The position numbers and the translations under genes were made by a program. Positions 9,941 to 19,101 of a DNA stretch of 21,183 bases are shown in pieces (position 1 is the first letter of the stretch; each line of letters starts with the position of its first letter). This stretch comes from Purshia tridentata (taxonomy: Eukaryota; Streptophyta; Magnoliopsida; Rosales; Rosaceae), in NCBI GenBank assembly GCA_003254885.1, contig QANT01001511.1, forward strand, positions 1 through 21,183, in the 5' to 3' direction. The notes beneath the pieces are model-generated. The model was not told the origin of the DNA and ran no database searches. It saw only the letters and a program-made list of their open reading frames with translations.

Positions 9941-10262
9941 TTCTGAATCACTGGTGTATAGACTAGATCAATATTTAAATTATGGCTTATGGATCAATTC
10001 CAGGCATATCATCATAAGTCTATGCAAAGACATCTATGTCCTCTTTTAGGAAAACCTCTAGTTCATATTGTAATTCAAAAGAGATTTCTTTTCCAATATT
10101 CACTGTCTTGGATGGATCTTCAAGATACACACTTATCGTGTAAGCTTCCTCTTGGGGTGTTTTGATCCTTTCGAGCTCAAATGCCATTGTTCGTTTTCCC
10201 TTGTCCCTCTCCTGAACCCATAATGTGTTGACATAGCACTCTCGCTACTGTAGTTGATCTCC
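9941..10262 (-). pseudogene. Protease-to-RT linker of the Gypsy polyprotein
   Basis: The minus strand reads FELERIKTPQEEAYTISVYL, then VNIGKEISFELQYELEVFL, then KEDIDVFA*TYDDMPGIDP and PVIQKRRNFALDRK. DVFAW-DMPGIDP and QKRRxFAxxR are characteristic of the linker ahead of RT in this Gypsy group. The stop at 10020-10022 replaces the expected Trp (TGG to TAG). Confidence 0.8.
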
Positions 10263-10790
10263 TCAAACTACTGGAGTATGCATTGGAAATTTGATGGCCA
10301 AATAGTATGTCGAGGTACTAGCCCACAAGGCATTCAGGCTAGGTCGTCTCAATTTCACATTGTGCGCGGTCGATACATCAACAATTATGAAATCGGCCAT
10401 GATCATCCGCGTCCTTAGCTCTTGTCCAAGGGTCAACGGCAAAGTTATTGTGCCCATTGAATTTGCTTTATCTCCTGCGAAACCTCTCAAAGTGGTGGTC
10501 GAAGGTCTTACTCTTTCTATGGGAACCTTCATTCGCTCCAAGGTCTCCTAGTATATGACATATGCCGAACTCCCTAGATCTACAAAAACCCTTCACACAA
10601 TCTTGTTTGTAATAAAAGCTGTTATCACCAAGGCATCATTGTGTGGAAAACTTACAGGTTCTAATTTTTGCTATCGTACTGACATCACTTCCCACTCTTA
10701 TGGTTCGGTCCAAGCTTTCTTCATGTAGTTGTTTCTGCCATTCCCTGAGTCTCCTCCATTGTATGATGCACCATAAATGAATTGGATTAT
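10263..10790 (-). pseudogene. Gypsy aspartic protease relic with altered active site
   Basis: The protease cuts the Gag-Pol polyprotein. The frame from about 10790 reads YGASYNGGDSGN, PVSFPHNDALVITA, RVFVDLGSSAYVIY (active-site box at 10563-10580), ERMKVPIERVRPSTTTLRGF, NSMGTITLPLTLG, ADFIIVDVSTAHNVKLRRPS and LNALWASTSTYYLAIKFP. Retroviral-type aspartic proteases carry D-T/S-G in the active site, but here it reads D-L-G, a change expected to abolish activity. Stops lie before RVFVD, at the YVIY end and upstream. This is the usual place between gag and RT. Confidence 0.85.
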
Positions 10791-11016
10791 CTCTCCTTCT
10801 GGTCTTTGTTGAAGTGGAGGTGGTTCCAACATTGCCTGCTGGTTCCCTCAATTTCCTCGGGGTTGATCTATTGCATAATACCGAATTTGCCCTCGACGAA
10901 CAAGTCCTTCAATTTGCTCCTTGAGTTCGAAGCAATCCTCACTAAAATGGCCATGATCGTGGTGAAACCTACAATATTTGTCTCGAGGCCTTTTATTTGG
11001 GTCGGTTTACATCTTC

Positions 11017-11020
11017 CTAG
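11017..11020 (+). repeat. 4-bp target duplication, left copy (CTAG)
   Basis: CTAG directly before the solo LTR, matched by CTAG at 11613-11616. Collapsing the two copies restores continuity of the gag relic, which supports it as a real target-site duplication rather than chance. Confidence 0.85.
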
Positions 11021-11072
11021 TGTCATGGGCTGCATTCAAAAGGCTAATGTTTATGCCCATTGACAATGAGAG

Positions 11073-11112
11073 CTTCCGAAATGTTCTAGAATCTTCCGGG
11101 ACGTTCCGGGAA
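11073..11112 (+). promoter_or_regulatory. Phased heat-shock-element-like array in the solo LTR
   Basis: Read in 5-bp modules from 11073 the middle triplets are TTC, AAA, TTC, GAA, TTC, GGA, TTC, GGA. A heat-shock element is alternating nTTCn and nGAAn modules. All four TTC positions are exact, and 11083-11097 is a perfect three-module element. Heat-shock factor binding is an inference from the motif. Confidence 0.6.
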
Positions 11113-11372
11113 TTCTCTAGAGAAATCCAGAGGATTCAAGAGAAGTCTAGAGTGTTCAAGGATATTCAAGAGTTCTCCAGAGCCTTCCAGAGTCTTATGG
11201 AGCTTTCAAGACACAAGTAGATTTATCCATGACATTCTGGAGACTTCTAGAGAATGGTAGAGAACTTAACCTCACCATGTATAGGTTCTTGTATATTCTA
11301 GATAATTCTAGTTGTAAATTGTACACCATTGGATCAAATCCATCATAACCGTCCATTGAGGAGGTGGATTGC

Positions 11373-11380
11373 TATAAATA
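11373..11380 (+). promoter_or_regulatory. TATA box of the solo LTR
   Basis: TATAAATA, followed within about 30 bp by GGGGGAGGCC and a T/C-rich leader. It sits about 260 bp downstream of the heat-shock-like array and sets the LTR orientation as plus. Confidence 0.75.
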
Positions 11381-11612
11381 GAGGGGGAGGCCATTTGGCC
11401 GATCCATCCAAGAAGTTGTAAGCTTTCTTGAGTTCAATACAAGTGTTCTTTCTCCCACACTCATTCTCTTCAAGCATTCTCCAAGTTATCTTGCTTTCTT
11501 TCGCGGTTCAATCTTGGGAATCTTAGGCGTTCAAGGCTGACTTAGCTTGTTCGAGGAGGTGATCAAGTCTAAGGCCGCGCGGGTGGAAGGCTTAAAGAGT
11601 CATCCCATGACA

Positions 11613-11616
11613 CTAG
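11613..11616 (+). repeat. 4-bp target duplication, right copy (CTAG)
   Basis: Matches CTAG at 11017-11020 on the other side of the solo LTR. Confidence 0.85.
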
Positions 11617-12640
11617 GCCTTTGTAGCATTTAAGTATCAATGATCTCCATCATATTTTTTCTCGTGGCAAGTGAAGAGGAGTATTGGAATCATAACGACT
11701 TATCATCCCTTTTGGGCTACTGCTTCCAATTCCTAAGTGACCTCTGTCCTTTCACCTCGCTTTGACTCTTCATCCTTTCTTTTTCTATTATCCTGTCCTC
11801 CAAATGTCGAAGTTTTATCATTCAACGTTACCACCTTCGTGTTTGCCTTTTGGACTTTCAAGAGATCATCAACGTTCATATGCTTCTCTGCACGTTCCAA
11901 GAGTTGTTTCATAGTTGTTGTAGTAAATGAATTTTGTTGGTTGTAATCCATTCCTCAGTGCTTGAATTATGGATTCCTCATGAACACCTTCTACCTCCAA
12001 TGCCTCAACATTAAACCTTTGAAGGAACTTCCGTACGGTTTCGTTTTTCCCTTGTCTGATGGACATAAGATGGCTTGAACCTCGCTTTGTCTTCTTACTT
12101 CCAATCAATTGAGCTTCCAAAGCTTCAGCTAATTAACCAAATTGCTATACTCCCAAGGTTAAGCTTACTGAACCAAACACGTGCTCCTCTTTTTAATGTC
12201 ATCACAAATGCTCAACACATTATGGCATCTAGTACCAAATAAAGCATCATCTATCATCGGAAAGTCTTCATATGGTCCTTTGGGTCAAAGTATCCATCAT
12301 ACAACTCTGATGTAGGTAACTTCAATTGTGTTGGCATTGGATATGCTTGAATTTTCCCTGTCGATGGGCTCCTTGGATAGATGTCATGCATCAATGGTGA
12401 ATGATCTCCCACATCTGCGTCTCCACGCTCTTTCTCGTGTTGTTGATTGTGTGAAGGATCACTCCTTTCTAAATTCAGTTGATCTAGCTTTTGAACCACA
12501 TTCTATAGTTCCGTAGTCAAAGTTCAAAGAGTCTCTTCCATGACTTCAAGCTGTTATTTTGTTTGTGGATCACCCAAGTTCAGGTAATGGGTATCATTTT
12601 AGTTGATACTATGAGTATTCACCATCAATAAATTTATACG

Positions 12641-12658
12641 TTCCCACAAACGGCGCCA
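12641..12658 (-). other. Primer-binding site of the Gypsy element
   Basis: On the minus strand TGGCGCCGTTTGTGGGAA begins two bases after the LTR end. The first ten bases match the complement of the 3' end of plant tRNA-Asp, as I recall it. This and similar sequences commonly follow plant Gypsy 5' LTRs. Confidence 0.75.
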
Positions 12659-12792
12659 ACTGATGGGGCTCGAAATTTCAGATCCAAAATGATAATGATG
12701 ATGTTGAATAAATCTCAAATTTCCTGCTTCTCTCCTTCTGCTGTAATCACAAAGTCACTCTAAAGGTTCATTGGGGATTTTCTCCCAAATGA

Positions 12793-12812
12793 GGCTCTGA
12801 TGCTTAAGTCAG
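12793..12812 (-). promoter_or_regulatory. Conserved R/U5 motif of the Gypsy LTR
   Basis: The minus strand reads CTGACTTAAGCATCAGAGCC, close to the TGACTTGAGCGTCGGAG-type block found downstream of the transcription start in many plant Gypsy LTRs. It lies about 80 bp downstream of the TATA box. Confidence 0.55.
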
Positions 12813-12890
12813 TTAAACTTATACTCAGCATTTAATTATGAAGTTATTGGTGTAAAATTATATGTACCTTCTTCATGGTCTCAACTAAGC

Positions 12891-12897
12891 TTTTATA
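12891..12897 (-). promoter_or_regulatory. TATA box of the Gypsy LTR
   Basis: TATAAAA on the minus strand, about 300 bp into the LTR. This gives a U3/R/U5 layout consistent with leftward transcription of gag-pol. Confidence 0.7.
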
Positions 12898-13200
12898 CTT
12901 TCTATTTCTTTGAATTATTTCCCTTTTGGACGGAAACTCAAATAACCTTTTTGAATTTGAATTGGAATATCCTATCCAATGGGATAAGATCCATTGCGAA
13001 GTCTTTAACCACTGAATTATCAATTGCTGAGATTCAAATGATTAGAATCATAACTGCCGAGCTCCTAACTGTCTTAGTAGTTTAAAATCTCGGTTATAAT
13101 TCTAATAGTTTTGAGCCTGTTCTTATGATTCTGAGGGAATTGCGCCTTACTTGAACCATGAAATTTAATTTGTGGCCTCATCGCTACTTATGGCCCATCA

Positions 13201-13481
13201 CTTTTGCAAAAAATTCACCTCTGAAACCACTTTACCTTTCTTATACCTTTCATCTTCCTGGACAAACATATTGATGAGTTCATTAGGAGTCCATTTTTCT
13301 CTCATGCTGTTGTATATAGTGATCAAATGCTCATATTGCTTTGGTAATGAAATCAACACTTGATGAACAAGAAACTCATCTACAAAAGGGATTTTTAAAA
13401 TCCTCAGCTTTACTGCAATGTAAATAAGTTACATGACATACTCTCTTACACTGTCATTTCCATCAAACTTGCTGTCAGTCA
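13201..13481 (-). pseudogene. Copia gag relic, C-terminal half
   Basis: The minus strand reads LTDSKFDGNDSVREYVM, a stop, LIYIAVKLRILKIPFVDEFL, VHQVLISLPKQYEHL, MREKWTPNELINMFVQEDER, KGKVVSEVNFLQK. These blocks match plant Ty1/Copia gag (UBN2/gag-polypeptide type). The upstream half lies at 20405-20740, beyond the nested LTR element, and the two halves join at MDKLTDSKF once one target copy is removed. Similarity ends exactly at the Gypsy LTR edge at 13200, before any zinc knuckle. Confidence 0.88.
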
Positions 13482-13486
13482 GTTTA
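13482..13486 (+). repeat. Target-site duplication of the nested LTR element, left copy
   Basis: GTTTA against GCTTA at the other end (20405-20409): 4 of 5 match. The reading frame of the Copia gag favours GCTTA as the original, so the left copy has one C-to-T change. Confidence 0.75.
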
Positions 13487-14215
13487 TGTAACACCCCGTA
13501 CCCTCCAAAGTTGTTTTAAAAAGCTTTTTAAAGGTTTTTGGGATTTTACTGGAAAGGTAAAACGTTTTGGCGTTTTCCTAATTTTAAAGTTTGATTTTTA
13601 ACTTGGGAGCAAAAGTTGACTTTTAGTTCGAGCAAGGTTTTTGCGTTGACTTTGGGTTCGTTGGAAAGGTCTCGTCCTCACGAGTTCGTAGACACATAGC
13701 ACGCGTCAAACGGAGCTACGGTTTGGAAGTTACTGATGTGTGAAGAAAGGGGCAAACTTGTAATTTTGGAAAAGTTGTTTTTAAAAAGGCACAGAAACCC
13801 AGAAATTTCATTTTTACTTTCTCTCTCCTCTCTCCTCTCTCCTGCTGTCTCTCTCTTCCTCGCGAACCCTCTCTCCACCCGTGCCTTTCATCGGCGCGTC
13901 CGGCGGCGGCTGAAGCTGATTCTTGGCTTCCTGTGCTTGCGCTTCCTTCCTCCACCTCCCTGTAGCCACCGTTCAGTGCAGAAACGCCCGGAAAGAGAGA
14001 CCAAATCACGCACCGTGGGTGATCGGCGGTGATCGCGGCGATTCCAGCGACGACGCAACCTCCCACCAGCCCAGACTTCTTCGTCTCGTCAGCCCGTCAC
14101 GGTGGTGTCCTCCAATCATCCATCAGAGCGTTGTAGACGACGGATCGAAGTCGTGAAGGTCGCGGCTTCTCCAGTTAATTTCTGACGTTTTCGGCCACCT
14201 TTTCCGTCGAGTGAG

Positions 14216-14297
14216 GTATGGCTTTCAATCCCCTCGACGTCCTCTTGAAGTCTGTGTGGTTGCTTTGAGCTTTAAGTGGTGTTTGTGTTTTACCCAA
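14216..14297 (+). repeat. 82-bp segment present only in the 5' LTR
   Basis: The 5' LTR reads GTCGAGTGAG, then this extra segment, then GTTGGGCAGCC. The 3' LTR reads GTCAAGTGAGGTTGGGTAGCC directly (about 18263-18283). The segment shares a 2-bp GT overlap at its edges. It could be an insertion here or a deletion in the other LTR. Confidence 0.7.
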
Positions 14298-14328
14298 GTT
14301 GGGCAGCCACGGCCACCACGGCTTTGCC

Positions 14329-14709
14329 GTGCGTGGTGGTCATGTTTGGTGTCCTCTCGTGCCGTTCAGCCTCCCCAGAGCCTAGTAGGACCATCGGTGA
14401 GGTTTTGGGTGAGTTCCTTGAACCTTTCGTGTGTTTTCGGGGCTGGGCAGCCACCGTGTGTGGTGGCAGCCGCCCGTTATGACCGTTGAACGGCCTATTT
14501 TGTGTGGTTGTGTGATTTTGGTTTATTTTCTGATCTGAACAGGTACGTTTGGCTCGAGAATTGTATTTCCGATGCCGTTGTGTTTTGTCGTGCATTGTGG
14601 TCGTGTTTGGTGTCCTCTCGTGCCGTTCAGCCTCCCTAGAGACTAGTAGGACCACCGGTGAGGTTTTGGGTATGTTTGGCTCGGGAATTGTATTTTCGAT
14701 GTTGTTGTG
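14329..14709 (+). repeat. Diverged tandem duplication in the 5' LTR with an intron-like insert
   Basis: Unit 1 (14329-14408 and 14543-14582) and unit 2 (14590-14709) share GTTTGGTGTCCTCTCGTGCC, then ACYGGTGAGGTTTTGGGT, then TTTGGCTCG-GAATTGTATTT. The 3' LTR has a single copy (about 18302-18422). Within unit 1 an extra 134 bp (14409-14542) starts GTGAGT and ends TCTGAACAG. Confidence 0.85.
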
Positions 14710-15133
14710 CTGCCAGATTTTGGAATCCAAGCAAAAGAACCACGAAGGGCGGTTCGGTCTTTTCATGCAGAACACTGTGAATAATCTAGTTTAGTTAATT
14801 TTCGTTCAGTTCAATTAATTGTTTGGTTGCTCGTATGCTTGGTTGTCAGTTAGTTGGGTACAAATTAGGATGGGAGATCCTGAAGAGTTTGAGGTTATTT
14901 TGGGAAATTGAGGATTAGTTGGATTTTAAGTAAGGATTAGTGGTTATTGTCGAGGATTAATGAGTCCAGGTGGATACTTTTGGTTAGGATTGGGATTTCC
15001 AAGGGTTTAAGGTTATTTGCTTTTTAAGGTGATTAGTGCCGTGAGCTAGTGTGAATTTTGGCTTTGGGAACTGATTTTGAGAACTTAGTTTATTCTTGGT
15101 TAAAGTTAAAGATTTGATTTTACTTATCAGTTT

Positions 15134-15182
15134 TTGGTAACGTTTGGTTCTTTAAGATTTGGTAACGTTTGGTTCTTTAAGA
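15134..15182 (+). repeat. 25-bp tandem duplication in the 5' LTR
   Basis: TTGGTAACGTTTGGTTCTTT-AAGA occurs twice in a row. The 3' LTR has one copy at about 18846-18870, so the duplication arose in one LTR only. Confidence 0.9.
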
Positions 15183-15412
15183 AAGGATTTAATTTTAAAT
15201 TCGAGTTTTGGTTAATTTTCTCGTCATATCAAAAGGTTTTGAACCTGATTTTTGGTGATTTGAAATGAAAATATTCTTTATCGGATTGGAACTGTTTTCA
15301 AAGCACCCAATTGGTACTCGTTCAGCTTCTCAGTTTAGATAGGTCTTTGGGACCCATCACGGCACACACTTAGGCTTTGGGCTGTGTGCCGGGATGCCTT
15401 GCCCTTTGGGGG

Positions 15413-15580
15413 TGACCCTGCATGCACGTATGACAGTTTGTTGGCCCTGCATGTGTATGACAAACTCCGGCTCTGCACATGTACGGCAGGTTGTAGACCC
15501 TGCGGATGTACAGCTGGATTTAGGCCCTGCGCATGTACAGCAGGATTATTGGCCCTACATGCGTACGGCAGGTTAGCTGC
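15413..15580 (+). repeat. 27-28 bp minisatellite, six units (5' LTR)
   Basis: Units follow GGCCCTGCGCATGTACGGCA followed by GGTTGTA or GGATTATT. Six diverged units are readable. Because the unit is near a multiple of three, several frames stay open through it, but the translated repeats are not evidence of a protein. Confidence 0.88.
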
Positions 15581-16205
15581 ATGTGGATTGGGTGACAGTT
15601 TCCTTATCTTGTCAGTTTACAGATTGATTTTTGGTTATTAGATTACAGTCCTTGTTGAATAATTTCGAACTTGATCAGATTTATTGATTTCTAAGAGTTT
15701 TTTTAAAACGGATTTGAAATTGGTAGTTATTTTCCCTTTCGTGAATTTTATGAAATGCTTTAAAGCTGGGAAATCTCAAAGAGTGACAGTGAGGTGTTGA
15801 CAAACTTTGAATTTAAAGGATTAGGTGAGAATGGATTACCGTGGTTTGAGTAACAAAGGTCATTTGAGATTAAAGGATTAAGTAAGAGATTTGAGTGTCA
15901 GTGGTTTTATTGAGGTTTAGTGAGTTCTAGTTGGAGAATCTAGTGGGATTCTAAGTCAGAACCTTGTGGTCTAATTCGAGGTGACTTTCAGTTTAGAGGT
16001 TCAATTGAGGATAATTGAGGTATTACTAATTACAGTGAAATTGTTTGGTTTAGAAGATTGGTGATCAAGTTCAGGATTGTGATTTCTGGTTTGTGGTTTG
16101 ACTGTGATTCGAGGCATTAAGGTGGTTCTTGATTTGATTATTTTATTGATTTTCTAATTTGAGGTTTCCAGTTAGTTTTCACTCATACGAGCTCTAGTGA
16201 GCTTA

Positions 16206-16227
16206 TCGGGTTTGTGTTTAAACCCGG
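16206..16227 (+). other. Conserved hairpin near the 3' end of the 5' LTR
   Basis: TCGGGTTT - GTGTTT - AAACCCGG pairs over 8 positions (one U-G). The matching place in the 3' LTR (20024-20045) keeps all 8 pairs with a different wobble. About 105 bp downstream a GTAAAA-AG-TTTTAC palindrome (16333-16346) is also kept. Confidence 0.5.
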
Positions 16228-16505
16228 TGCACCTATGGTTGGCTGCAGGATTTAGTTTTGCAGGTTAAGCAGGCTGAGGAGGCAATGGGACCAGCAGCTC
16301 TTCAGAACTTGATTTTACAATTTGATTTTCATGTAAAAAGTTTTACAGTTTAGTTTTATAAATGTATTTTTGTAAAATACAGCTGTTTTTCAGTAAATTA
16401 TTTTATATTCATGGCTCACAATTTCTGAAAAAGGCCCACAATTTCAGGAAACAGTTCCAGTTTTCAGTAGGTTTTCACGTGCCCGAGGGTCGAGGCGTGG
16501 CAGAA

Positions 16506-16517
16506 TGGTATCAGAGC
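16506..16517 (+). other. Primer-binding site, initiator tRNA-Met type
   Basis: TGGTATCAGAGC, the canonical plant sequence complementary to the 3' end of initiator tRNA-Met, three bases after the 5' LTR end. Confidence 0.95.
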
Positions 16518-17525
16518 TGGACCGGCCGGAAGTGTGGGGATTGCAAGACCCAGGGACCAAGACCCTGATGTGGGCTGCTGCGGGGCAGCGGCAAGCTACC
16601 AGGTGAGGTGAAGTGAGTGATCCCACACCGCCCGGAGCTGGAAAGGTGATGTTACAGAGGAAAGCCAGTTGGAAAGAAAGAAAGTTTGGAAAAATCACAG
16701 TTTCAGTAAAACCAGTTTGAGAAAAGAAAGGAATTTCCAATGTATTTTCAGAAAAATGTTTTGATGTGAGCCATGAAAGGGTTTGAGAAAGTTTTCAGAT
16801 GTGTCCCTCGCACTGCCATCATCTCTCCTGCTCCTCAGCAAGTTCAGAAGAGTTTGAAGTTAGTTAAGAAAGGTTTGACAGTTGGTGAAGTTGTTCAGTG
16901 AGAACAGAATTTATTAGGTTTGGAAAAGGGAGTTTAGTGAGTAGAACAGTTTCACCCTAGCGAGTTTAGTTACGAGGTAGCAGAGTTACCGAGGAAGTAG
17001 CTAGGTGGGACCTAGGCTGTTGACTTGTGGACGTTCAGGGTTGTACTTTGGTGCTTTTTCTCCAGTTGTAGGTCACTTTTGACCAGTTTACCCGCCAGTT
17101 GCCGTTGGTTTTCGACGTTGTTCAGAGTTGCGCAGCGAAAGCGTGGTGGAAGTTCAGGAAAAGTAGAATCAGCAGTTGTCAAAAGTTGTGGCAAGGCAGC
17201 TACTCGAAGGAAGTGAAGACCTTGCGGGTTGTACTCAAAGGTTTCGGAATTTAGTTACAAGAAGAACACGACAGCTCGTTGCTGCTTGTTTTCCAGTTCT
17301 TACGTGTTTGTTTGCTTGTTTGTGTTTGTGCTCAGTTTTGTTTTTCAAAAAGGTTTTGAAAAAGGTTTCAGTTTTGAAAAGGGTCTTGGTTTTAAAAGAA
17401 AAAGTTTGAAAGAGTTTTTAGTTTGGACTTGTGTGCCTTTACTTGCTTGTGCTTGTTTGTTGGTGACTGTGAGAAGTCACTTCCTTGTTGCTTTCCCTTG
17501 GGAATTTCGAGGACGCAATTCTTTT

Positions 17526-17536
17526 AAGGGGGTAGA
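17526..17536 (+). other. Polypurine tract of the nested element
   Basis: AAGGGGGTAGA directly upstream of the 3' LTR start. It is the expected plus-strand DNA priming site. Confidence 0.9.
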
Positions 17537-19101
17537 TTGTAACACCCCATACCTTCCAAAGTTGTTTTGAAAAGCTTTTTAAAGGTTTTCAGGATTTTAC
17601 TAGAAAGGTAAAACGTTTTAGCGTTTTCCTAATTTTAAAGTTTCACTTTTAACTTGGGAGCAAAAGTTGACTTTTAGTTCGAGCAAGGTTTTTGCGTTGA
17701 GTTTTGGTTCGTTGGAAAGGTCTCGTCCTCACGAGTTCGTAGACACGTAGCGCGCGTCAAACAGAGCTACGGTTTGGAAGTTACGGACGTGTGAAGAATG
17801 GGGCAAACTTGTAATTTTGGAAAAGTTGTTTTTAAAAAGGCACAGAAACCCAGAAATTTCATTTTCACTTTCTCTTTCCTCTCTCCCGTTGTCCCTCTCT
17901 TCCTCGCAACCCCTCTCTTTAGCCGCACCTTTCGCCGGCGCGTGAGGGCGCGTCCGGCGGCAGCTGAAGCTGATTCTTGGCTTTCTGTGCTTGCGCTTCC
18001 TTCCTCCACCTCCCTATAGCCACTGTTCAGTGCAGAAACGCCCGGAAAGAGAGACCCAAATCGCGCACCATGGGTGATCGGCGGTGATCGCGACGATTTC
18101 AGCGACGACGCGACCTCCCACCAACCCAGACTTCTTCGTCTCGTTGAGCCCGTCACGGTGGTGTCCTCCAATCGTCCATCGGAGCGTTGTAGACTGCAGA
18201 TCAAAGTCGTGAAGGTTGCGGCTTCTCATGCGAATTTCTGACGTTTCTGACCACCTTTTCCGTCAAGTGAGGTTGGGTAGCCACGACCACCACGACTTTG
18301 CCGTGTGTGGTGGTCGTGTTTGGTGTCTTCTCGTGCCGTTCAGCCTCCCTAGAGCCTAGTAGGACCACCGGTGAGGTTTTGGGTACGTTTGGCTCCGGAA
18401 TTGTATTTCCGATGCCATTGTGCTGCTGAATTTTGGAATCCGAGCAAAAGAGCCACGAAGGGCGGTTCGGTCTTTTCGTGCGGAACACTGTGAGTGATCC
18501 AGTTTAGTTAATTTCCGTTCAGTTCAGTTAATTGTTTGGTTGCTTGTGTGCTTGGTTGTCAACTAGTTGGGTACGGATTAGGATGGGAGATCCTGAAGAG
18601 TTTGAGGTTATTTTGGGAAATTGAAGATTAGTTGGATTTTAAGTAAAGATCAGTGGTTATTGTCGAGGATTAATGAGTCTAGGTGGAGACTTTTAATTAG
18701 GATTGGGATTTCCGAGGGTTTAAGGTTATTTGCTTTTTAAGGTGATTAGTGCCGTGAGCTAGTGTGGATTTTGGTTTTGGGAACTGATTTTGAGAACTTA
18801 GTTTATTCTTAGTTAAAGTTAAAGATTTGATTTTACTTATCAGTTTTTGGTAACGTTTGGTTCTTTAAGAAATGATTTAATTTTAAATTCGAGTTTTGGT
18901 TAATTTTTTCGTTATATCAAAAGGTTTTGAACCTGGTTTTTGGTGATTTGAAATGAAAATATGCTTTTTTGGATTGGTACTGTTTTCAAAGCACCCAATT
19001 GGTACTCGTTCAGCTTCTCAGTTCAGATCGGTCTTTGGGACCCATCACGGCACACACTTAGGCTTTGGGTCGTGTGCCGGGATGCCTTGCCCTTTGGGGG
19101 T

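Larger units (their letters stand above)
11021..11612 (+). mobile_element. Solo LTR (592 bp) inserted in the Gypsy gag relic
   Basis: It begins TGTCATGGG and ends CCCATGACA, a perfect 9-bp terminal inverted repeat of the TG...CA type expected for an LTR, extended to 14 bp by the palindromic CTAG target. The segment has no coding frame. It carries a promoter-like layout on the plus strand: TTC/GAA modules (11073-11112), then TATAAATA (11373-11380), then a pyrimidine-rich leader. No second LTR or internal sequence is present, so it most likely arose by LTR-LTR recombination. Its family (Copia or Gypsy) cannot be fixed from the LTR alone. Confidence 0.88.
10848..12541 (-). pseudogene. Gypsy gag relic, interrupted by a solo LTR at 11021-11612
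   Basis: Gag forms the virus-like particle. Starting at ATG 12541, the minus strand has MEETL, NVVQKLDQLN, MPTQLKLPTSELYDGYFDP, MLYLVLDAIMC, LKRGARVWFSKLNLGSIA (the Retrotrans_gag core), SHLMSIRQGKNETVRKFLQR, FNVEALEVEGVHEES, LLERAEKHMNVDDLLKVQK, RYDSNTPLHLPREK. After the solo LTR it reads RPRDKYCRFHHDHGHFSEDC, FELKEQIEGLVRRGQIRYYA. The CxxHxxxHxxxxC-like knuckle before ECFQLK-type sequence is typical of Tat-type gag. Several stops and frameshifts occur. Removing 11021-11612 plus one CTAG copy rejoins LQRPRKM to the next block in frame, apart from a TAA. Confidence 0.88.
7831..13200 (-). mobile_element. Ty3/Gypsy retrotransposon, Tat-type, truncated in integrase
   Basis: Reading leftwards, the order is 5' LTR (13200-12661), primer-binding site, gag, protease, reverse transcriptase, RNase H, a second RNase H and the start of integrase. 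Gag-PR-RT-RH-INT is Ty3/Gypsy order, and a second RNase H domain with a WxLxVDGSSN start is a mark of the plant Tat lineage. There is no 3' LTR: the element stops near 7830, losing the integrase core and everything beyond. A solo LTR at 11021-11612 interrupts gag. No target duplication can be tested because one end is missing. Confidence 0.9.
12661..13200 (-). repeat. 5' LTR of the Tat-type Gypsy element (540 bp)
   Basis: On the minus strand it starts TGATGGGCC at 13200 and ends GCCCCATCA at 12661, giving a TGATGGG/CCCATCA terminal inverted repeat. The right edge coincides exactly with the loss of Copia gag similarity (…NFLQK). The left edge is two bases from the primer-binding site. It contains TATAAAA at 12897-12891 and a GACTTAAGCATC block at 12793-12812. 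No partner LTR is in the window. Confidence 0.88.
13487..16502 (+). repeat. 5' LTR of the nested element (3016 bp)
   Basis: It runs from TGTAACACCCCG to CGAGGCGTGGCA, three bases before the primer-binding site. It is homologous along its whole length to 17538-20404. By eye the first about 340 bp differ at roughly 18 positions (about 5%). It holds a CT-rich stretch near 13815-13860, extra segments at 14216-14297 and 14329-14709 that the 3' LTR lacks, a 25-bp duplication at 15134-15182 and a six-unit minisatellite at 15413-15580. Open frames within it lack protein features. Confidence 0.93.
16503..17537 (+). other. Internal domain of the nested element, non-coding
   Basis: 1035 bp between the LTRs. 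It has a primer-binding site at the left end and a polypurine tract at the right end, but no frame longer than about 110 codons and none with gag, protease, RT or integrase motifs. Near 17345-17430 imperfect repeats of GGTTTTGAAAA-like sequence occur. It may keep packaging signals of the parent element in its leader, which cannot be shown here. Confidence 0.8.

Noticed and set aside
14216..14297. Second intron-like segment in the 5' LTR
   Set aside because: It starts GTATGG, but within the 2-bp edge ambiguity the matching end is AA rather than AG, so it does not fit a precise GT-AG intron.
13716..14489. Several 60-116 codon frames on both strands of the LTR, with a second set at 17767-18488
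   Set aside because: They lie in GC- and CT-rich LTR sequence, are not conserved in frame between the two LTRs, and show no recognisable domain.
15413..15580. CRISPR-like array of short repeats
   Set aside because: Units are directly tandem with no unique spacers, and the context is a plant retrotransposon LTR.
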